DNA of 64,000 nucleotides from Streptomyces spongiae (GCF_009377185.1 NZ_VJZC01000005.1:1-64000); one strand, 5' to 3'. Positions 45,508 to 55,026 are shown, counted from the first letter of the stretch. Notes: generated by a model from the sequence alone, not told the origin. Program-made: numbers and translations.

Positions 45508-46353
45508 GTGGCCAGACACCAGGCATCCGAGAAGAGCCGGGTCATTCTCGTGACCGGTGCGGCGAACGGCATCGGAGCCGCCATCGCCGAACTCGCGATC
45601 GCACACGGCCATCGCGTCATGCTGACCGACGTCGACAAGGACGCCGTAACGGCCCGCGCCCGTGATCTCGGCGCCAGAGCCGCCGCTCATGCGCTGGACA
45701 TCCGCAGTCCAGCGGACTGGGACAGGGCGTTCGACGCGGCGGAGGCGGAGTTCGGAGCCGTCGACGTGCTGGTCAGCAACGCCGGCATCACCCACACGGG
45801 ACACGCTCGGGACCTCGGTCCGCAGCAGCACCGCGACATCGTCGAGATCAATCTCCTCGGCACCATCACGGGCACCTGCACGGCACTTGCGCGCATGAAC
45901 ACGCAAGGGCACGGTCACATCATCACCGTCTGCAGCATGACGTCGTTCCTGCCCCTGCCCGGATACGCCACGTACTGCGGCACGAAGTACGGCCTGCGGG
46001 CCTTTCACCACAGCGTCGCCATCGAGGAACGCGACGGGCCGCTGGACTTCACCATCATCCACCCGCCGTCCACCCGGACCGGCATGCTCGACCAGGAGAT
46101 GGCCGACCCGTCCTGCGCCATCTCCTTCGCGGAGAAGTCCTACGCCCCGGAACAGATCGCCGAGACAGTCGTCGACGCGATCACCACCAAGCCGGTCGAA
46201 GTGGTGTTCCCCCCGTTCGCCGGACGTGTCCAGCGCATCGCCGGCGTCTTCCCCAGGCTGATGCGCCGCGTCATCCCCATGGCCGAGGCCAAGGGCCGAC
46301 GACAGCGGGAGAAGCTTCTCACCGTCGCGGGGAACCCACGGCCGGGGAAGTAG
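45508..46353 (+). CDS. Short-chain dehydrogenase/reductase
   Basis: This SDR is 281 aa from GTG 45508, with GAGGAG upstream. It has the cofactor motif TGAANGIGAAI, SNAG in VLVSNAGITH, the catalytic Ser in CSMTSF and YCGTK. The extended C-terminal tail after the core (FAGRVQRIAGVFPRLMRR) resembles actinobacterial SDRs of lipid or steroid-like substrates. The substrate is unknown. It lies 58 bases after the SMP-30 gene. Confidence 0.9.
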   Translation: MARHQASEKSRVILVTGAANGIGAAIAELAIAHGHRVMLTDVDKDAVTARARDLGARAAAHALDIRSPADWDRAFDAAEAEFGAVDVLVSNAGITHTGHARDLGPQQHRDIVEINLLGTITGTCTALARMNTQGHGHIITVCSMTSFLPLPGYATYCGTKYGLRAFHHSVAIEERDGPLDFTIIHPPSTRTGMLDQEMADPSCAISFAEKSYAPEQIAETVVDAITTKPVEVVFPPFAGRVQRIAGVFPRLMRRVIPMAEAKGRRQREKLLTVAGNPRPGK

Positions 46354-46453
46354 GGTTCCCCACCGATCCGGCCCGTCTTCGAGATTCATCGCAATGCCCC
46401 CGGCCCCCGTCGGCCCGCCCGACGAGGCGAACCTCCCAGAAAGGATGCGGACC

Positions 46454-47707
46454 GTGAGTACACACACGGCGTCCCGAACAGACGTGAGAAAGCCCGGCTC
46501 CGCCATCTCCGCGCCGAACGAGGTGCGGATGATCCAGCTGAGCAGGGCGACCGAGCACCTGGATCCGCCGTTCGCGGTCGTGGACCTCGACGCCTTCGAC
46601 GCCAACACCGCGGATCTGGCACGCCGGGCAGCCGGACAGGCGACCATTCGTCTGGCCAGCAAGTCGGTCCGCAGCTCCGACCTGATCCGGCGGGCCGTCC
46701 AGCACCAGGGCTACCGGGGGATCCTCGCCTTCACCCTGCCCGAGGCCCTGTGGCTGGCCGAGGAGCACCAGGACGTGGTGATCGGATATCCGACGACGGA
46801 CCGAACCGCGCTGAAGCGGCTCGCCTCGGACGAAAGCGCGGCCTCGCGCGTCACTCTCATGGTCGACTCGATCGGTCAGCTGGACTTCGTCGACGAGGTG
46901 GTGGGCCGTTCCCGCCCCGACATCCGCGTCTGTATCGATCTGGACGCCTCGCTGGAACTGGCCGGCGGTCGCATCCACCTCGGGCCGTACCGCTCCCCGG
47001 TGCACTCCCCGCAGCAGGCCGCCGCGCTCGCCCACGCCATCCAGAGCAGAGCCGGATTCCATCTGGCCGGCGTCATGTCCTACGAGGGCCAGATCGCGGG
47101 ACTCGGCGACAACCAGCCCGGGTCCCTGCTCAAACGGGCCGCGATCCGCGCCATGCAGCGCATCTCCGCCAGTGAACTGGCCGACCGGCGGGCCGCGGCG
47201 ATAGCCGCCGTCGAAGCAGTGGCACCGCTGGAATTCGTCAACGGCGGGGGCACGGGCTCCATCGAGCAGACCGCCGCCGAGCACGTCATCACCGAGATCG
47301 GCGCCGGATCGGGCCTGTACGGACCCGGACTGTTCGACTACTACCGGCGCTTCCGCCCCCGTCCCGCCGCGTTCTTCGTGATGTCCGTCGTACGCCGTCC
47401 GACCACCAAGATCGCCACCGTTCTCGGCGGCGGCTGGATCGCCTCCGGGCCTCCCGGTCTCGACCGCCAACCCACTCTCAGCTGGCCTCATGGCCTGCGC
47501 ATGAACCCCATGGAAGGTGCCGGCGAAGTCCAGACACCGGTTCTCGGCGCCGCGGCGCAGGGACTGCGGCTCGGCGACCACGTGTGGTTCCGGCATGCCA
47601 AGGCCGGTGAACTGTGCGAACGCGTCAACACACTCCACCTGGTGTCCGGCGCGGAGATCGTCGACCAGGTCACGACCTACCGCGGCGAAGGACACGCCTT
47701 CCTCTGA
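46454..47707 (+). CDS. PLP-dependent D-threonine aldolase / amino acid deaminase-like protein (alanine racemase N-terminal fold)
   Basis: This 417-aa protein starts at GTG 46454, with an AAGGA box eight bases away. The PLP lysine lies in TIRLASKSVRSS, and the barrel continues with IGYPTTDR, CIDLDASLEL and VMSYEGQIAG. The C-terminal D-threonine-dehydratase-like domain includes NGGGTGSIEQT and the metal-binding VWFRHAKAGELCER. Family members split or deaminate beta-hydroxy-D-amino acids. In this setting it may release an amino acid and an aldehyde that the ALDH oxidises; that is inference. Confidence 0.88.
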   Translation: MSTHTASRTDVRKPGSAISAPNEVRMIQLSRATEHLDPPFAVVDLDAFDANTADLARRAAGQATIRLASKSVRSSDLIRRAVQHQGYRGILAFTLPEALWLAEEHQDVVIGYPTTDRTALKRLASDESAASRVTLMVDSIGQLDFVDEVVGRSRPDIRVCIDLDASLELAGGRIHLGPYRSPVHSPQQAAALAHAIQSRAGFHLAGVMSYEGQIAGLGDNQPGSLLKRAAIRAMQRISASELADRRAAAIAAVEAVAPLEFVNGGGTGSIEQTAAEHVITEIGAGSGLYGPGLFDYYRRFRPRPAAFFVMSVVRRPTTKIATVLGGGWIASGPPGLDRQPTLSWPHGLRMNPMEGAGEVQTPVLGAAAQGLRLGDHVWFRHAKAGELCERVNTLHLVSGAEIVDQVTTYRGEGHAFL

Positions 47708-47747
47708 TCCCACTCCGACAGGCCCGTTTCCGTCCCCCGGAGGCCCC

Positions 47748-49019
47748 ATGTCCACAGAGTTCCACCAACCCGCTCCCGGGTCGGCAGCCGTCGTCGGGTC
47801 GGACGCCGGCCATGGGCCGACCGATCCCGTCTCCCGCAACTGGATCGCCTTGTTCGGTCTGGTGTGGTTCGGGTACTGGACGGCGAATCTCGTCCCCCTT
47901 CAGCTGCTGCTCCCCCAGCAACTGGAACTGATCGATCCGGCATCGAAGGTGCAGAGCTTCGCCGTCGTCAACGCTGTTTCCGGATTGGTCGCAGTCGTCG
48001 CCCTCCCCGTCTGCGGCGCGCTGTGCGACCGCTCCCGAAGCCGCTTCGGACGAAGACGAATCTGGCTCGTGGGGGGCGCGCTGTTCTTCGCTGCCGGACT
48101 CGTCGTCACCGGCGAAGAGACCACCGTGACCGGAGTGACCGCCGCCTGGTCGGCCAGCATGCTCGGCCTCAGCGCCGCCACCGCCGGGCTGACCGCCATG
48201 ATCGCCGACCAGGTTCCCGTCGACCAGCGCGGTCTGGTGTCCAGCGCGATCTACGGCCCCCAGGCCCTGGGCGTCATGGTCGGCATAGCCATCGTCTCCG
48301 CCTTCGCTCTCCCGCCGTCGGACGGCTACATCGTCATCGCGGCCCTGCTCCTCGCCTGCGCCCTACCGTTCCTCATGTGTTTCCGGGACCCCGCGTACAG
48401 TCCGGAGCCCCCGCTGAGCCTGGGCGCGCTTGTCAGGTCCATGGGCAGCTCTCTGAGGAATCGCGAGTTCGCCTGGGCATTCGGTGGGAGGCTCCTGGTC
48501 AACCTCGCGAATTCCCTCGGGACCTGCTACACGCTCTACTTCCTGTCCGACGCCCTGAAGGTCCCCGATCCGGCCGGCAGTCTGCTGGCCTGCACCGCCC
48601 TCTACCTCCTGGCCGGCATCCTGGCCACCTCCGTCGCCGGGGTGCTCTCCGACCGTCTCGGCAGACGGCGCATCTTCGTCGCGCTGGCGGCTCTGCTCCA
48701 GGCGGTCTCGGGCTTCCTCCTGGCGGGTTTCCCGAACCTCACCGTCACGCTGGTGGCCTCAGCCCTCATGGGGGGCGGCTTCGGAGCGTACATGGCCGTC
48801 GACCAGGCTCTGATCACGCAGGTTCTGCCCGATGCCGAAAGCCGAGCGCAGGATCTCGGCATCATGAACATCGGCACGCTCGTGCCACCCGCGCTGGCCC
48901 CGCTGATCGCCAGCTTCATCATCACCTCGAACCGGGGCTACCCACTCCTGTTCTCGTGCGTGGGCGCGATCGCGGCAGTGGGAGTGGTGCTCGTGTACCG
49001 CGTCCGGTCCGTCAGGTAG
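47748..49019 (+). CDS. MFS transporter (GPH/SLC45-like)
   Basis: This membrane transporter is 423 aa from ATG 47748, with CGGAGG upstream. About twelve hydrophobic helices are visible. The loop after helix 2 reads DRSRSRFGRRRIWL and a second such loop SDRLGRRRIF, which is the pattern of glycoside/sucrose-type MFS members. It sits between the PLP enzyme and the sugar-lactone oxidase genes, so it is the likely importer or exporter for this locus. Confidence 0.9.
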   Translation: MSTEFHQPAPGSAAVVGSDAGHGPTDPVSRNWIALFGLVWFGYWTANLVPLQLLLPQQLELIDPASKVQSFAVVNAVSGLVAVVALPVCGALCDRSRSRFGRRRIWLVGGALFFAAGLVVTGEETTVTGVTAAWSASMLGLSAATAGLTAMIADQVPVDQRGLVSSAIYGPQALGVMVGIAIVSAFALPPSDGYIVIAALLLACALPFLMCFRDPAYSPEPPLSLGALVRSMGSSLRNREFAWAFGGRLLVNLANSLGTCYTLYFLSDALKVPDPAGSLLACTALYLLAGILATSVAGVLSDRLGRRRIFVALAALLQAVSGFLLAGFPNLTVTLVASALMGGGFGAYMAVDQALITQVLPDAESRAQDLGIMNIGTLVPPALAPLIASFIITSNRGYPLLFSCVGAIAAVGVVLVYRVRSVR

Positions 49020-49080
49020 AGACGCCGAGCCACCACCCGCGCTCCCCGGAATTCACCACACACAAGAAAGTAGGTAGGCC

Positions 49081-50424
49081 GTGGCCACGATCGGCTCCAG
49101 CGCTCCCCGGCACAGAGCGAACCCAAGGACGGCCGTCTGGCGGAACTGGGCCGGAAACGTCACAGCCCGCCCTGTCCGAGAGGCTACCCCCGCCTCGGTG
49201 GAGGAACTTCGCACCGTCGTACGTCAGGCAGCCGAAGACGGCCTGACGGTGAAGGCGGCAGGCAGCGGCCATTCGTTCACCGCTGCCGCCGCCACCGGCG
49301 GTGTACTGATCCGACCCGACCGGCTCACCGGGATCCGCTCGATCGACCGGGCCGCCGGCACCGTCACCGTCGAGGCGGGTACCCGGCTCAGGACGATGAA
49401 CCTGGCCCTGGCCCAGTACGGTCTGTCACTCACGAACATGGGCGACATCATGGAACAGACCGTCGCCGGCGCCACCAGCACGGGCACCCATGGCACAGGA
49501 CGCGCATCAGGCGCGATCGCGGCGCAGATCCGTGGCCTGGAACTGGTGACGGCGGACGGTTCGCTGCTCCGGTGCTCCGCCACCGAGAACCCGGAGGTGT
49601 TCGCCGCGGCACGCGTCGGGCTCGGCGCGCTCGGTGTCGTCAGCGCCATCACGTTCGCCGTCGAACCGCTCTTCCTGCTCACCGCGCGCGAGGAACCGAT
49701 GACGTTCGACAAGGTCACCGCGGCCTTCGACGAACTCCACGCGGACAACGATCACTTCGAGTTCTACTGGTTCCCGCACACCGACAGCTGCAACACCCTG
49801 CGCAACAACCGGACGGTCGGCCCTCCTGCGCCACTGGGCCGGCTGAAGGGGTGGTTCGAGGACGAGTTCCTCGCCAACGGCGTCTTCCAGGCGCTCAACT
49901 CCGTCTGCCGGGCCGTTCCCGCGGCCGTCCCGGCGATCGCGCAGATCACCAGCCGCGGTCTCTCGGCGAGGACCTACACGGACATCCCCCACAAGGTCTT
50001 CACCAGCCCCCGCCGCGTCCGGATGATCGAGATGGAGTACGCCGTCCCGCGCGAGGCCGTCCTCGACACCCTCCGCGAACTCAAGGCCATGGTCGAACGC
50101 TCCGATCTGCGCATCAGCTTCCCTGTCGAGGTCCGCACCACACCCGCCGACGACATCGCCCTGTCCACCGCGTCCGGGCGCGACAGCGCCTACATCGCCG
50201 TCCATGTGTACCGCGGCACGCCCTACCAGCAGTACTTCGCGGAGGCAGAACGCATCTTCGTCGCGCACGAGGGCCGCCCGCACTGGGGCAAGCTGCACAG
50301 CCGCGACGCCGCCCACTTCGCCGACGTCTACCCGCGATTCGGCGAGTTCACCGCGCTGCGCGACCGGCTCGACCCCGACCGACGCTTCGCCAACGCCTAC
50401 CTGCGCCGGGTGCTGGGCGACTGA
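49081..50424 (+). CDS. FAD-linked sugar-1,4-lactone oxidase (gulonolactone / arabinonolactone oxidase family)
   Basis: This flavoprotein oxidase is 447 aa from GTG 49081. The PCMH-type FAD domain has the motif VKAAGSGHSFT, the stretch DIMEQTVAGATSTGTHGTG (in part), and the ALO domain with MIEMEYAVPR. The C terminus has HWGKLHSRDAAHFADVYPRF, typical of aldonolactone oxidases. It oxidises L-gulono- or D-arabinono-1,4-lactone-like or alditol substrates with O2. With the SMP-30 lactonase it points to a sugar-acid lactone as an intermediate of the locus. Confidence 0.92.
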   Translation: MATIGSSAPRHRANPRTAVWRNWAGNVTARPVREATPASVEELRTVVRQAAEDGLTVKAAGSGHSFTAAAATGGVLIRPDRLTGIRSIDRAAGTVTVEAGTRLRTMNLALAQYGLSLTNMGDIMEQTVAGATSTGTHGTGRASGAIAAQIRGLELVTADGSLLRCSATENPEVFAAARVGLGALGVVSAITFAVEPLFLLTAREEPMTFDKVTAAFDELHADNDHFEFYWFPHTDSCNTLRNNRTVGPPAPLGRLKGWFEDEFLANGVFQALNSVCRAVPAAVPAIAQITSRGLSARTYTDIPHKVFTSPRRVRMIEMEYAVPREAVLDTLRELKAMVERSDLRISFPVEVRTTPADDIALSTASGRDSAYIAVHVYRGTPYQQYFAEAERIFVAHEGRPHWGKLHSRDAAHFADVYPRFGEFTALRDRLDPDRRFANAYLRRVLGD

Positions 50425-50521
50425 ATTCGGGAAACACATCGTTTGCCGGAGATGATCAGGAGCTCACCTTCGGCTCCGTTCCCCCTCCACCCACAGGCTG
50501 GCACAGTGCCAGCGGCACGCC

Positions 50522-50840
50522 ATGACCGGCGAGACGGAGTTTCAGCAGGCCAGTCGGCCTGTGCGTCCCTTCGCCATCGCCGGTGGCCGCTCTCGGCCAA
50601 GCCGCAACATCCTCACGCTGATCACCATGGTGAGGGCCCTCCCCACGGCCAGGCACCTCGGGGACCGCAATGGGAACATCACCGCGCGCCGGCCCTCTGC
50701 GGCATACCCAGGGCCGTCGCCGAGACAGCGGCCCATCTGGACCTTCCGGTCGCCCTCACCAAGATCCTTCTGTCGGACCGCTGGACCAAGGAGTGATCCA
50801 CACCTCCCGCCCAAGGCGGGAGCGGCCCGGACATCACCCG
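50522..50840 (+). pseudogene. Remnant of a DUF742-domain gene
   Basis: Three frames carry consecutive pieces of a DUF742 protein: VRPFAIAGGRSRPSRN after ATG 50522, then AVAETAAHLDLPVALTKILLSD in a second frame, then LDQGVIHTSRP in a third. DUF742 proteins work with roadblock and GTPase partners in Streptomyces conservons; no partner is present. The two frame changes show decay. The remnant ends just before the IS3 remnant. Confidence 0.6.
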
Positions 50841-50875
50841 GTTACAGTGTCAAGCCCTGGGTTTCGTGGAGACTG

Positions 50876-51221
50876 AGTTAGCTGGTTTTCTGGAGTGACG
50901 CAGGAGGTTCGGCCGCGAGGTAGTGGGCGGCCTCGTGCTCGGCGGGGTGATGTGGCCGAGCTCGCCGTGGAGACGGCGCTGGTTGAACCAGTCGATGTAC
51001 TCGGCGACCGCGACCTCGACGTCGGTGATGCCGGTCCACGGTCCCTTGTTGCGGATCAGCTCGGCCTTGAACAGGCTGTTGAACGCCTCGGCCAGGGCGT
51101 TGTCGTACGAGTCGCCCTTGGAGCCGACCGAGGCCACGGCGGCCTCATGTTCGAGGCGTTCGGTGTAGCGCAGAGCTCGGTATTGGACTCCGCGGTCCGA
51201 GTGGTGCGTGAGGCCGGTCCG
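50876..51221 (-). pseudogene. IS3-family transposase (OrfB) C-terminal remnant
   Basis: The - strand encodes the end of an IS3 DDE transposase: LTHHSDRGVQY (second Asp), SYDNALAEAFNSLFKAEL (catalytic Glu region), then VAEYIDWFNQRRLHGELGHITP. The N-terminal half, OrfA and the inverted repeats are missing. Near 50945 a one-base loss changes frame, so the normal end (AEHEAAHYLA-type) is out of frame. It stops abruptly at about 51221, where an integrase fragment begins on the other strand. Confidence 0.88.
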
Positions 51222-51226
51222 GTCGC

Positions 51227-51890
51227 CGCCCGAACGCCCACCACAACCCGCTGGAGTCGTTCCGCCCACAGCAGCGGGGCGTCTACCGGCAGAAGCAGCC
51301 TGACCGACCGCCCCGGGCAGTGCCTGACGACGTGCTGGACGAGCTGTTCGCGCGGCTGGGGTGCAACCGGGACCGGGCGATGTTCAGCATGTTCTTGTCC
51401 AGCGGCGCGCGGGCTGCCGAGTTGCTGGGCATGACGGTGGGCGACGCTCACCCCGGCGACGGCCGTATCTACGTGCGGACCAAGGGCCTTGGCGGGATCA
51501 AGCAGGCGTGCCCGGCGGCACCGGAGGCGTTCGCCTGGCTGGCTGTCTACCTCGGCGAGCTCCTGGACGCGGGGCACCGGCCCGAGCCGGGCGAGCCGTT
51601 GTGGTGGACCCGTCGTCATCCGCTGCGGCCCTTGACCTACACCGCACTGCGCGCCGTCCTGACTCGGATCAACGACCGGATCGGGGCCAACGTCAGCCTT
51701 CACGATCTGCGGCACACGCTCGGGTTGCGGTTGAGCGGCGACCCCGACGTCACCCTCGTCGACGTCCAGCAGGTGATGCGGCACCGGCAGATCACCACCA
51801 CCGGTGGCTACCTGCGTCCGCGCACCGACGAGGTCATTGCGAAGGTCCACGAGCACTACGCGCGCCCGAAACCGGCGCCGCAGCCGCTGC
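51227..51890 (+). pseudogene. Tyrosine recombinase/integrase C-terminal fragment
   Basis: Only the catalytic domain remains: GARAAELLGMTVGD with the first catalytic Arg, then LHDLRHTLGLRL with His-X2-Arg, a later His in VMRHRQITTTGGYL, and the Tyr in GGYL. The N-terminal DNA-binding part is cut off at the junction with the IS3 remnant. The reading frame continues past 51890 into unrelated sequence without a proper stop. It cannot be a full recombinase. Confidence 0.8.
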
Positions 51891-52110
51891 GAGGCTCAAG
51901 GAATCCCTGGTGCACTTCCATCGGCCGCCCGCGGGTCGGCTGGCGATTCTCGGAGTGCCGAACTTCCTGGAACCGTGGGAGAAACTGTCTCGCCATTCCG
52001 GTGATCGGCTGGTGGTCGCTGTCGAAAACCAGGGCGGGTGGGTCTGGTCCGGAGACCCCATCGAGCCCGATCCGGAAGCTGGCCTGCCGGTCAGTCGATG
52101 CCGTCGATGA
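51889..52110 (+). pseudogene. Possible fragment of an SMI1/KNR4-like gene
   Basis: In a frame different from the integrase, the stretch LKESLVHFHRPPAGRLAI, NFLEPWEKL and DRLVVAVENQGGWVWSGDP looks like the core of SMI1/KNR4-type (toxin-immunity or cell-wall regulator) proteins. There is no start codon or ribosome binding site, and the frame runs into the convergent DUF1330 gene. The family call is from pattern memory only. Confidence 0.3.
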
Positions 52111-52396
52111 TGCGGAAGTCGCGCTCGACGCCGTCGGGGAGGGCCACCAGCGCCTTCTGGTATGCCTCGCTCTCGTATGCCGCGACGGCCTGTTCAAAGC
52201 TGTCGAACTCGATCAGAACGACGCGTTGCGTGATTCCGGCCTCGTGGGCGACGACTCGACCGCCACGGGACGGGATCCGGGACAGGGTGCGCCCGCCCCC
52301 AGCCTGGACAGCCTGACCGGCCAGCTTGTCATAGGCAGTCAGCCCCTCAGGGTCGGAAATGGCGGGGTAGACACTGACCCAGTAGCCCTTAGCCAT
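52091..52396 (-). CDS. DUF1330-domain protein
   Basis: This small protein of 101 aa has the dimeric alpha-beta barrel fold of DUF1330: AKGYWVSVYPAISDPEGLTAY at the start (in part), RVVLIEFDSFEQAVAAYESEAYQKAL, and a C-terminal RDFRIIDGID. AGGAGG precedes ATG 52396. The function of the family is unknown; members often sit beside LysR genes, as here. It is divergent from the LysR gene. Confidence 0.9.
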   Translation of the reverse strand: MAKGYWVSVYPAISDPEGLTAYDKLAGQAVQAGGGRTLSRIPSRGGRVVAHEAGITQRVVLIEFDSFEQAVAAYESEAYQKALVALPDGVERDFRIIDGID

Positions 52397-52584
52397 GGAA
52401 ACCTCCTGTGTTCGGCCGGACACGTCCGACTTCGAATTGACACTCAGATCGATCGATCCCGGTGACGGGTACTGCGGTCAGTTGAACCGTCATATGCGCA
52501 GGTTAGGGCTTGACGTGGGGTCGAGGGAAAGACCGGTACGGGATAGACTCAGAACGGATCGTTATCAATCGGCAGGGAGGCCAC

Positions 52585-53487
52585 GTGGCGCCGGATACGG
52601 TGAGCCTGCGGTACTTCCTGGTGCTGGCACAGGAGTTGAACTTCACCCGCGCGGCCGCACGGATCGGTATCGCACAGCCCGCACTCAGCGCCCGGATGCG
52701 CCGATTGGAGGCCGAACTCGGTACGGCCCTGCTGGTCCGCAACACGCGTAGCGTCGTATTGACCACGGCCGGTGCGGCTTTGGCGGAGTCCGCGCCGCCC
52801 GCGCTGGCGGCGCTGGACCGGGCATGGGACACCGCCCGGAGCGCGGCGGCCGGTGAACTGGGCACGCTGCGCATCGGATACAGCCTCAGCACCGGGGCCG
52901 AGACGGCACCGGCCCTGGTGGACCGGCTGATTCGCGGCAACAGCGGACTCGAGGTCGGCGCGGTCCCGATGGCGACACCGGAGATCTCCCCCGCGGTCGC
53001 CGACGGCCGCATCGATGCCGGGATCACCCGCGGTGAACAGCCGGGCCGTGGCGTGCGCCGGTACCTGCTGCGGCGTGCGCGCATCGGGGTCCAGCTGGCG
53101 CAGCACCATCCGCTGGCCGAACACCCGGAGATCGAGATCGCCGACGCGGCCGCGTATCCGCTGCGACTCCCGGACCGTGCGGCCAACCCCGTGATCCACG
53201 ATCAGCTGTCCGCACTGTTCCGAGACACCCGACCACACCCCCGATTCCACACGCCCGCAGTCTCTTTCGACATGTCTCAGCGCGACCTGCGCGACGGGGT
53301 CACCCTCGCCCCGGCCGGAGAAGCCGCGGCCACGGCACAACCGCCCGGCATCACCTGGCGACCGCTGCGGGGCGCACCCAGCCTGACGATCCACCTGGTC
53401 CTCCCACGCGAGCAGTCGCCACTACACCGCCGCATCCGTGCCGTCGCCAAAACCCTGGCGCACGAGCTGCACTGGCTGCCGGACTGA
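52585..53487 (+). CDS. LysR-family transcriptional regulator
   Basis: This regulator is 300 aa from GTG 52585, with GGGAGG upstream. The N-terminal winged HTH reads LRYFLVLAQELNFTRAAARI and AQPALSARMRRLEAELG (in parts). The effector-binding domain begins near GTLRIGYSLSTGAE. The 188-base intergenic region to the divergent DUF1330 gene should hold its operator, and it probably regulates that gene. Confidence 0.92.
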   Translation: MAPDTVSLRYFLVLAQELNFTRAAARIGIAQPALSARMRRLEAELGTALLVRNTRSVVLTTAGAALAESAPPALAALDRAWDTARSAAAGELGTLRIGYSLSTGAETAPALVDRLIRGNSGLEVGAVPMATPEISPAVADGRIDAGITRGEQPGRGVRRYLLRRARIGVQLAQHHPLAEHPEIEIADAAAYPLRLPDRAANPVIHDQLSALFRDTRPHPRFHTPAVSFDMSQRDLRDGVTLAPAGEAAATAQPPGITWRPLRGAPSLTIHLVLPREQSPLHRRIRAVAKTLAHELHWLPD

Positions 53488-54003
53488 CGCGCAAGAGGTC
53501 AAGCGAGACGGACGCCTGCGGTGGCAAGGCCGAAGACCCTGCGCCCGGCGGACTGCGCGGTGATGACGACGACGGTGGTCTTGCTGAATGTCCGACACGA
53601 CCTCGCTACGCCGGCGGATCAGCATCCGATGATGGCCCCGGGTCCGGTCCGAGTCGTACACCGCGGCGACGTCCTCGCCCAGCCCGAGATCTCGGCGGAT
53701 ACCGCGCCTTCGCCGACGCCGAACCGGACAAGCACGGGTAACCGGCGGGAACGCCCGCCGTCAACGGCGTCCATGACGTCGGTCAATGCTTAACGCCAAC
53801 CACTGTTCCATTGCTCCCCGAGGCCGGGTTCTCCATCGGCCCTTGATCAGTAGTGCGGAGAAGGATCTCCCGATCCTGCGGGCAGCAGGCATTCTTCGAA
53901 GGACACGTGCACGCGCTGTCTGTGCTGGGAGGTTATGTGGGTGACAACTCTTCCGCGATCTCACGTTGCCGGTCAGGATGGTCGCTCCCGTCGAGGAGCC
54001 CAG
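53488..54003. other. Gene-poor stretch upstream of the Tn554-like genes
   Basis: No intact gene is visible. On the - strand at about 53530-53710 the frame reading RRDLGLGEDVAAVYDSDRTRGHH faintly recalls the N-terminal region of some transposases, but I cannot confirm it. The left end of the Tn554-like unit should lie in this stretch. Confidence 0.4.
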
Positions 54004-55026
54004 ATGGCCTGGCAGCCGCATTTGGTACGACGCGTCGACGCCGCGGGGAACCCCACGGCATCGCTGGGGCACGCCCTGGTCGACGACTATCTGGAGTTCG
54101 TGGCGGCACGCTGCCGGCCGAACACTCTGTTGGCCACCGCCTACGACCTGAAGGTCTTCTTCTCGGTGGTGCCCAAGGAGCCTGCCGACGTCGTCACCGC
54201 GGATGTCTTCGCGTTCATCACCGCGCAGAAGAAGCCGAGGCGGGGACCGAAGGTAGTCCGTCTCGAAGACGGTGAAGCAGGACTCTCGGCTCGGACCATC
54301 AAGCGCCGTCTCGCCAGCATCTCCGGGCTGTTCGGCTACCTCATGACCCGCGACGACCTGGCCGTTGATCGCAACCCGGTGCCGACGGGGCTGGCCAACC
54401 GCCGCCGCAGCGGCAACCGCGGGGCACCGCTCCTGCGCACGCCCCGAACCCTCCCACGCGTTCTCGGCCCGGCTGAGGTCGAAATGGTGCTCGGCGCGGT
54501 GAACACCGCACGGGATAGGGCCATGGTCCTCGCGATGCTGCTCGGCGGGCTTCGCCGCTGCGAGGTCCTCGGCCTGCGGCTGGGCGACCTCTCACCAGGC
54601 GAACGTCGGGTCTTCATCAGCGAGGGCAAGGGCGGCCACCAGCGCTTGATACCCGTCTCCGCGCAGTTCTTCAGCGCGGTCGGCGACTACCTGGACCGTG
54701 AGCGTCCACCCGTCGACCACGATCGAGTGTTCGTGGTGCTGCGCGGGCCCACCCGCGGCCGACCGCTCTCCGCCGATGGTCTGGACGAGATTCTCGATGG
54801 TGTCCGGAAGCGAACAGGACTACCGAGGCTGACCTGTCATCAGCTCAGGCACACCTGCCTGACCCGGCTGCGGGAGGCGGGCATGGCCCTGGAGGCGGTA
54901 CAGGCCCAGGCTGGTCACCGCTCCATCGAGTCGACCCGGATCTACATCCACCTGGCGAACAGCTGGCTGGTCGAGCAATACCTTCAGGCCAGTGCTGCCA
55001 TCGACGCCGACCGGGCGGAGTCCTGA
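54004..55026 (+). CDS. tnpA: Tn554-type tyrosine recombinase TnpA
   Basis: This recombinase is 340 aa from ATG 54004, with GAGGAG upstream; ATG 53935 would add 23 residues. It has an N-terminal SAM-like core-binding domain (LVDDYLEFVAARCRPNTL). The catalytic domain follows with GGLRRCEVLGLRLGDL (Arg), CHQLRHTCLTRL (His-X2-Arg), AGHRSIESTRIYIHL (His and Tyr). Size and the directly coupled second recombinase fit TnpA of Tn554. Its stop overlaps the ATG of tnpB by one base. Confidence 0.9.
   Translation: MAWQPHLVRRVDAAGNPTASLGHALVDDYLEFVAARCRPNTLLATAYDLKVFFSVVPKEPADVVTADVFAFITAQKKPRRGPKVVRLEDGEAGLSARTIKRRLASISGLFGYLMTRDDLAVDRNPVPTGLANRRRSGNRGAPLLRTPRTLPRVLGPAEVEMVLGAVNTARDRAMVLAMLLGGLRRCEVLGLRLGDLSPGERRVFISEGKGGHQRLIPVSAQFFSAVGDYLDRERPPVDHDRVFVVLRGPTRGRPLSADGLDEILDGVRKRTGLPRLTCHQLRHTCLTRLREAGMALEAVQAQAGHRSIESTRIYIHLANSWLVEQYLQASAAIDADRAES

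Noticed and set aside
53530-53710. Possible Tn3-type transposase remnant
   Set aside because: Only a 25-residue stretch looks familiar, and I cannot separate it from chance without a search.
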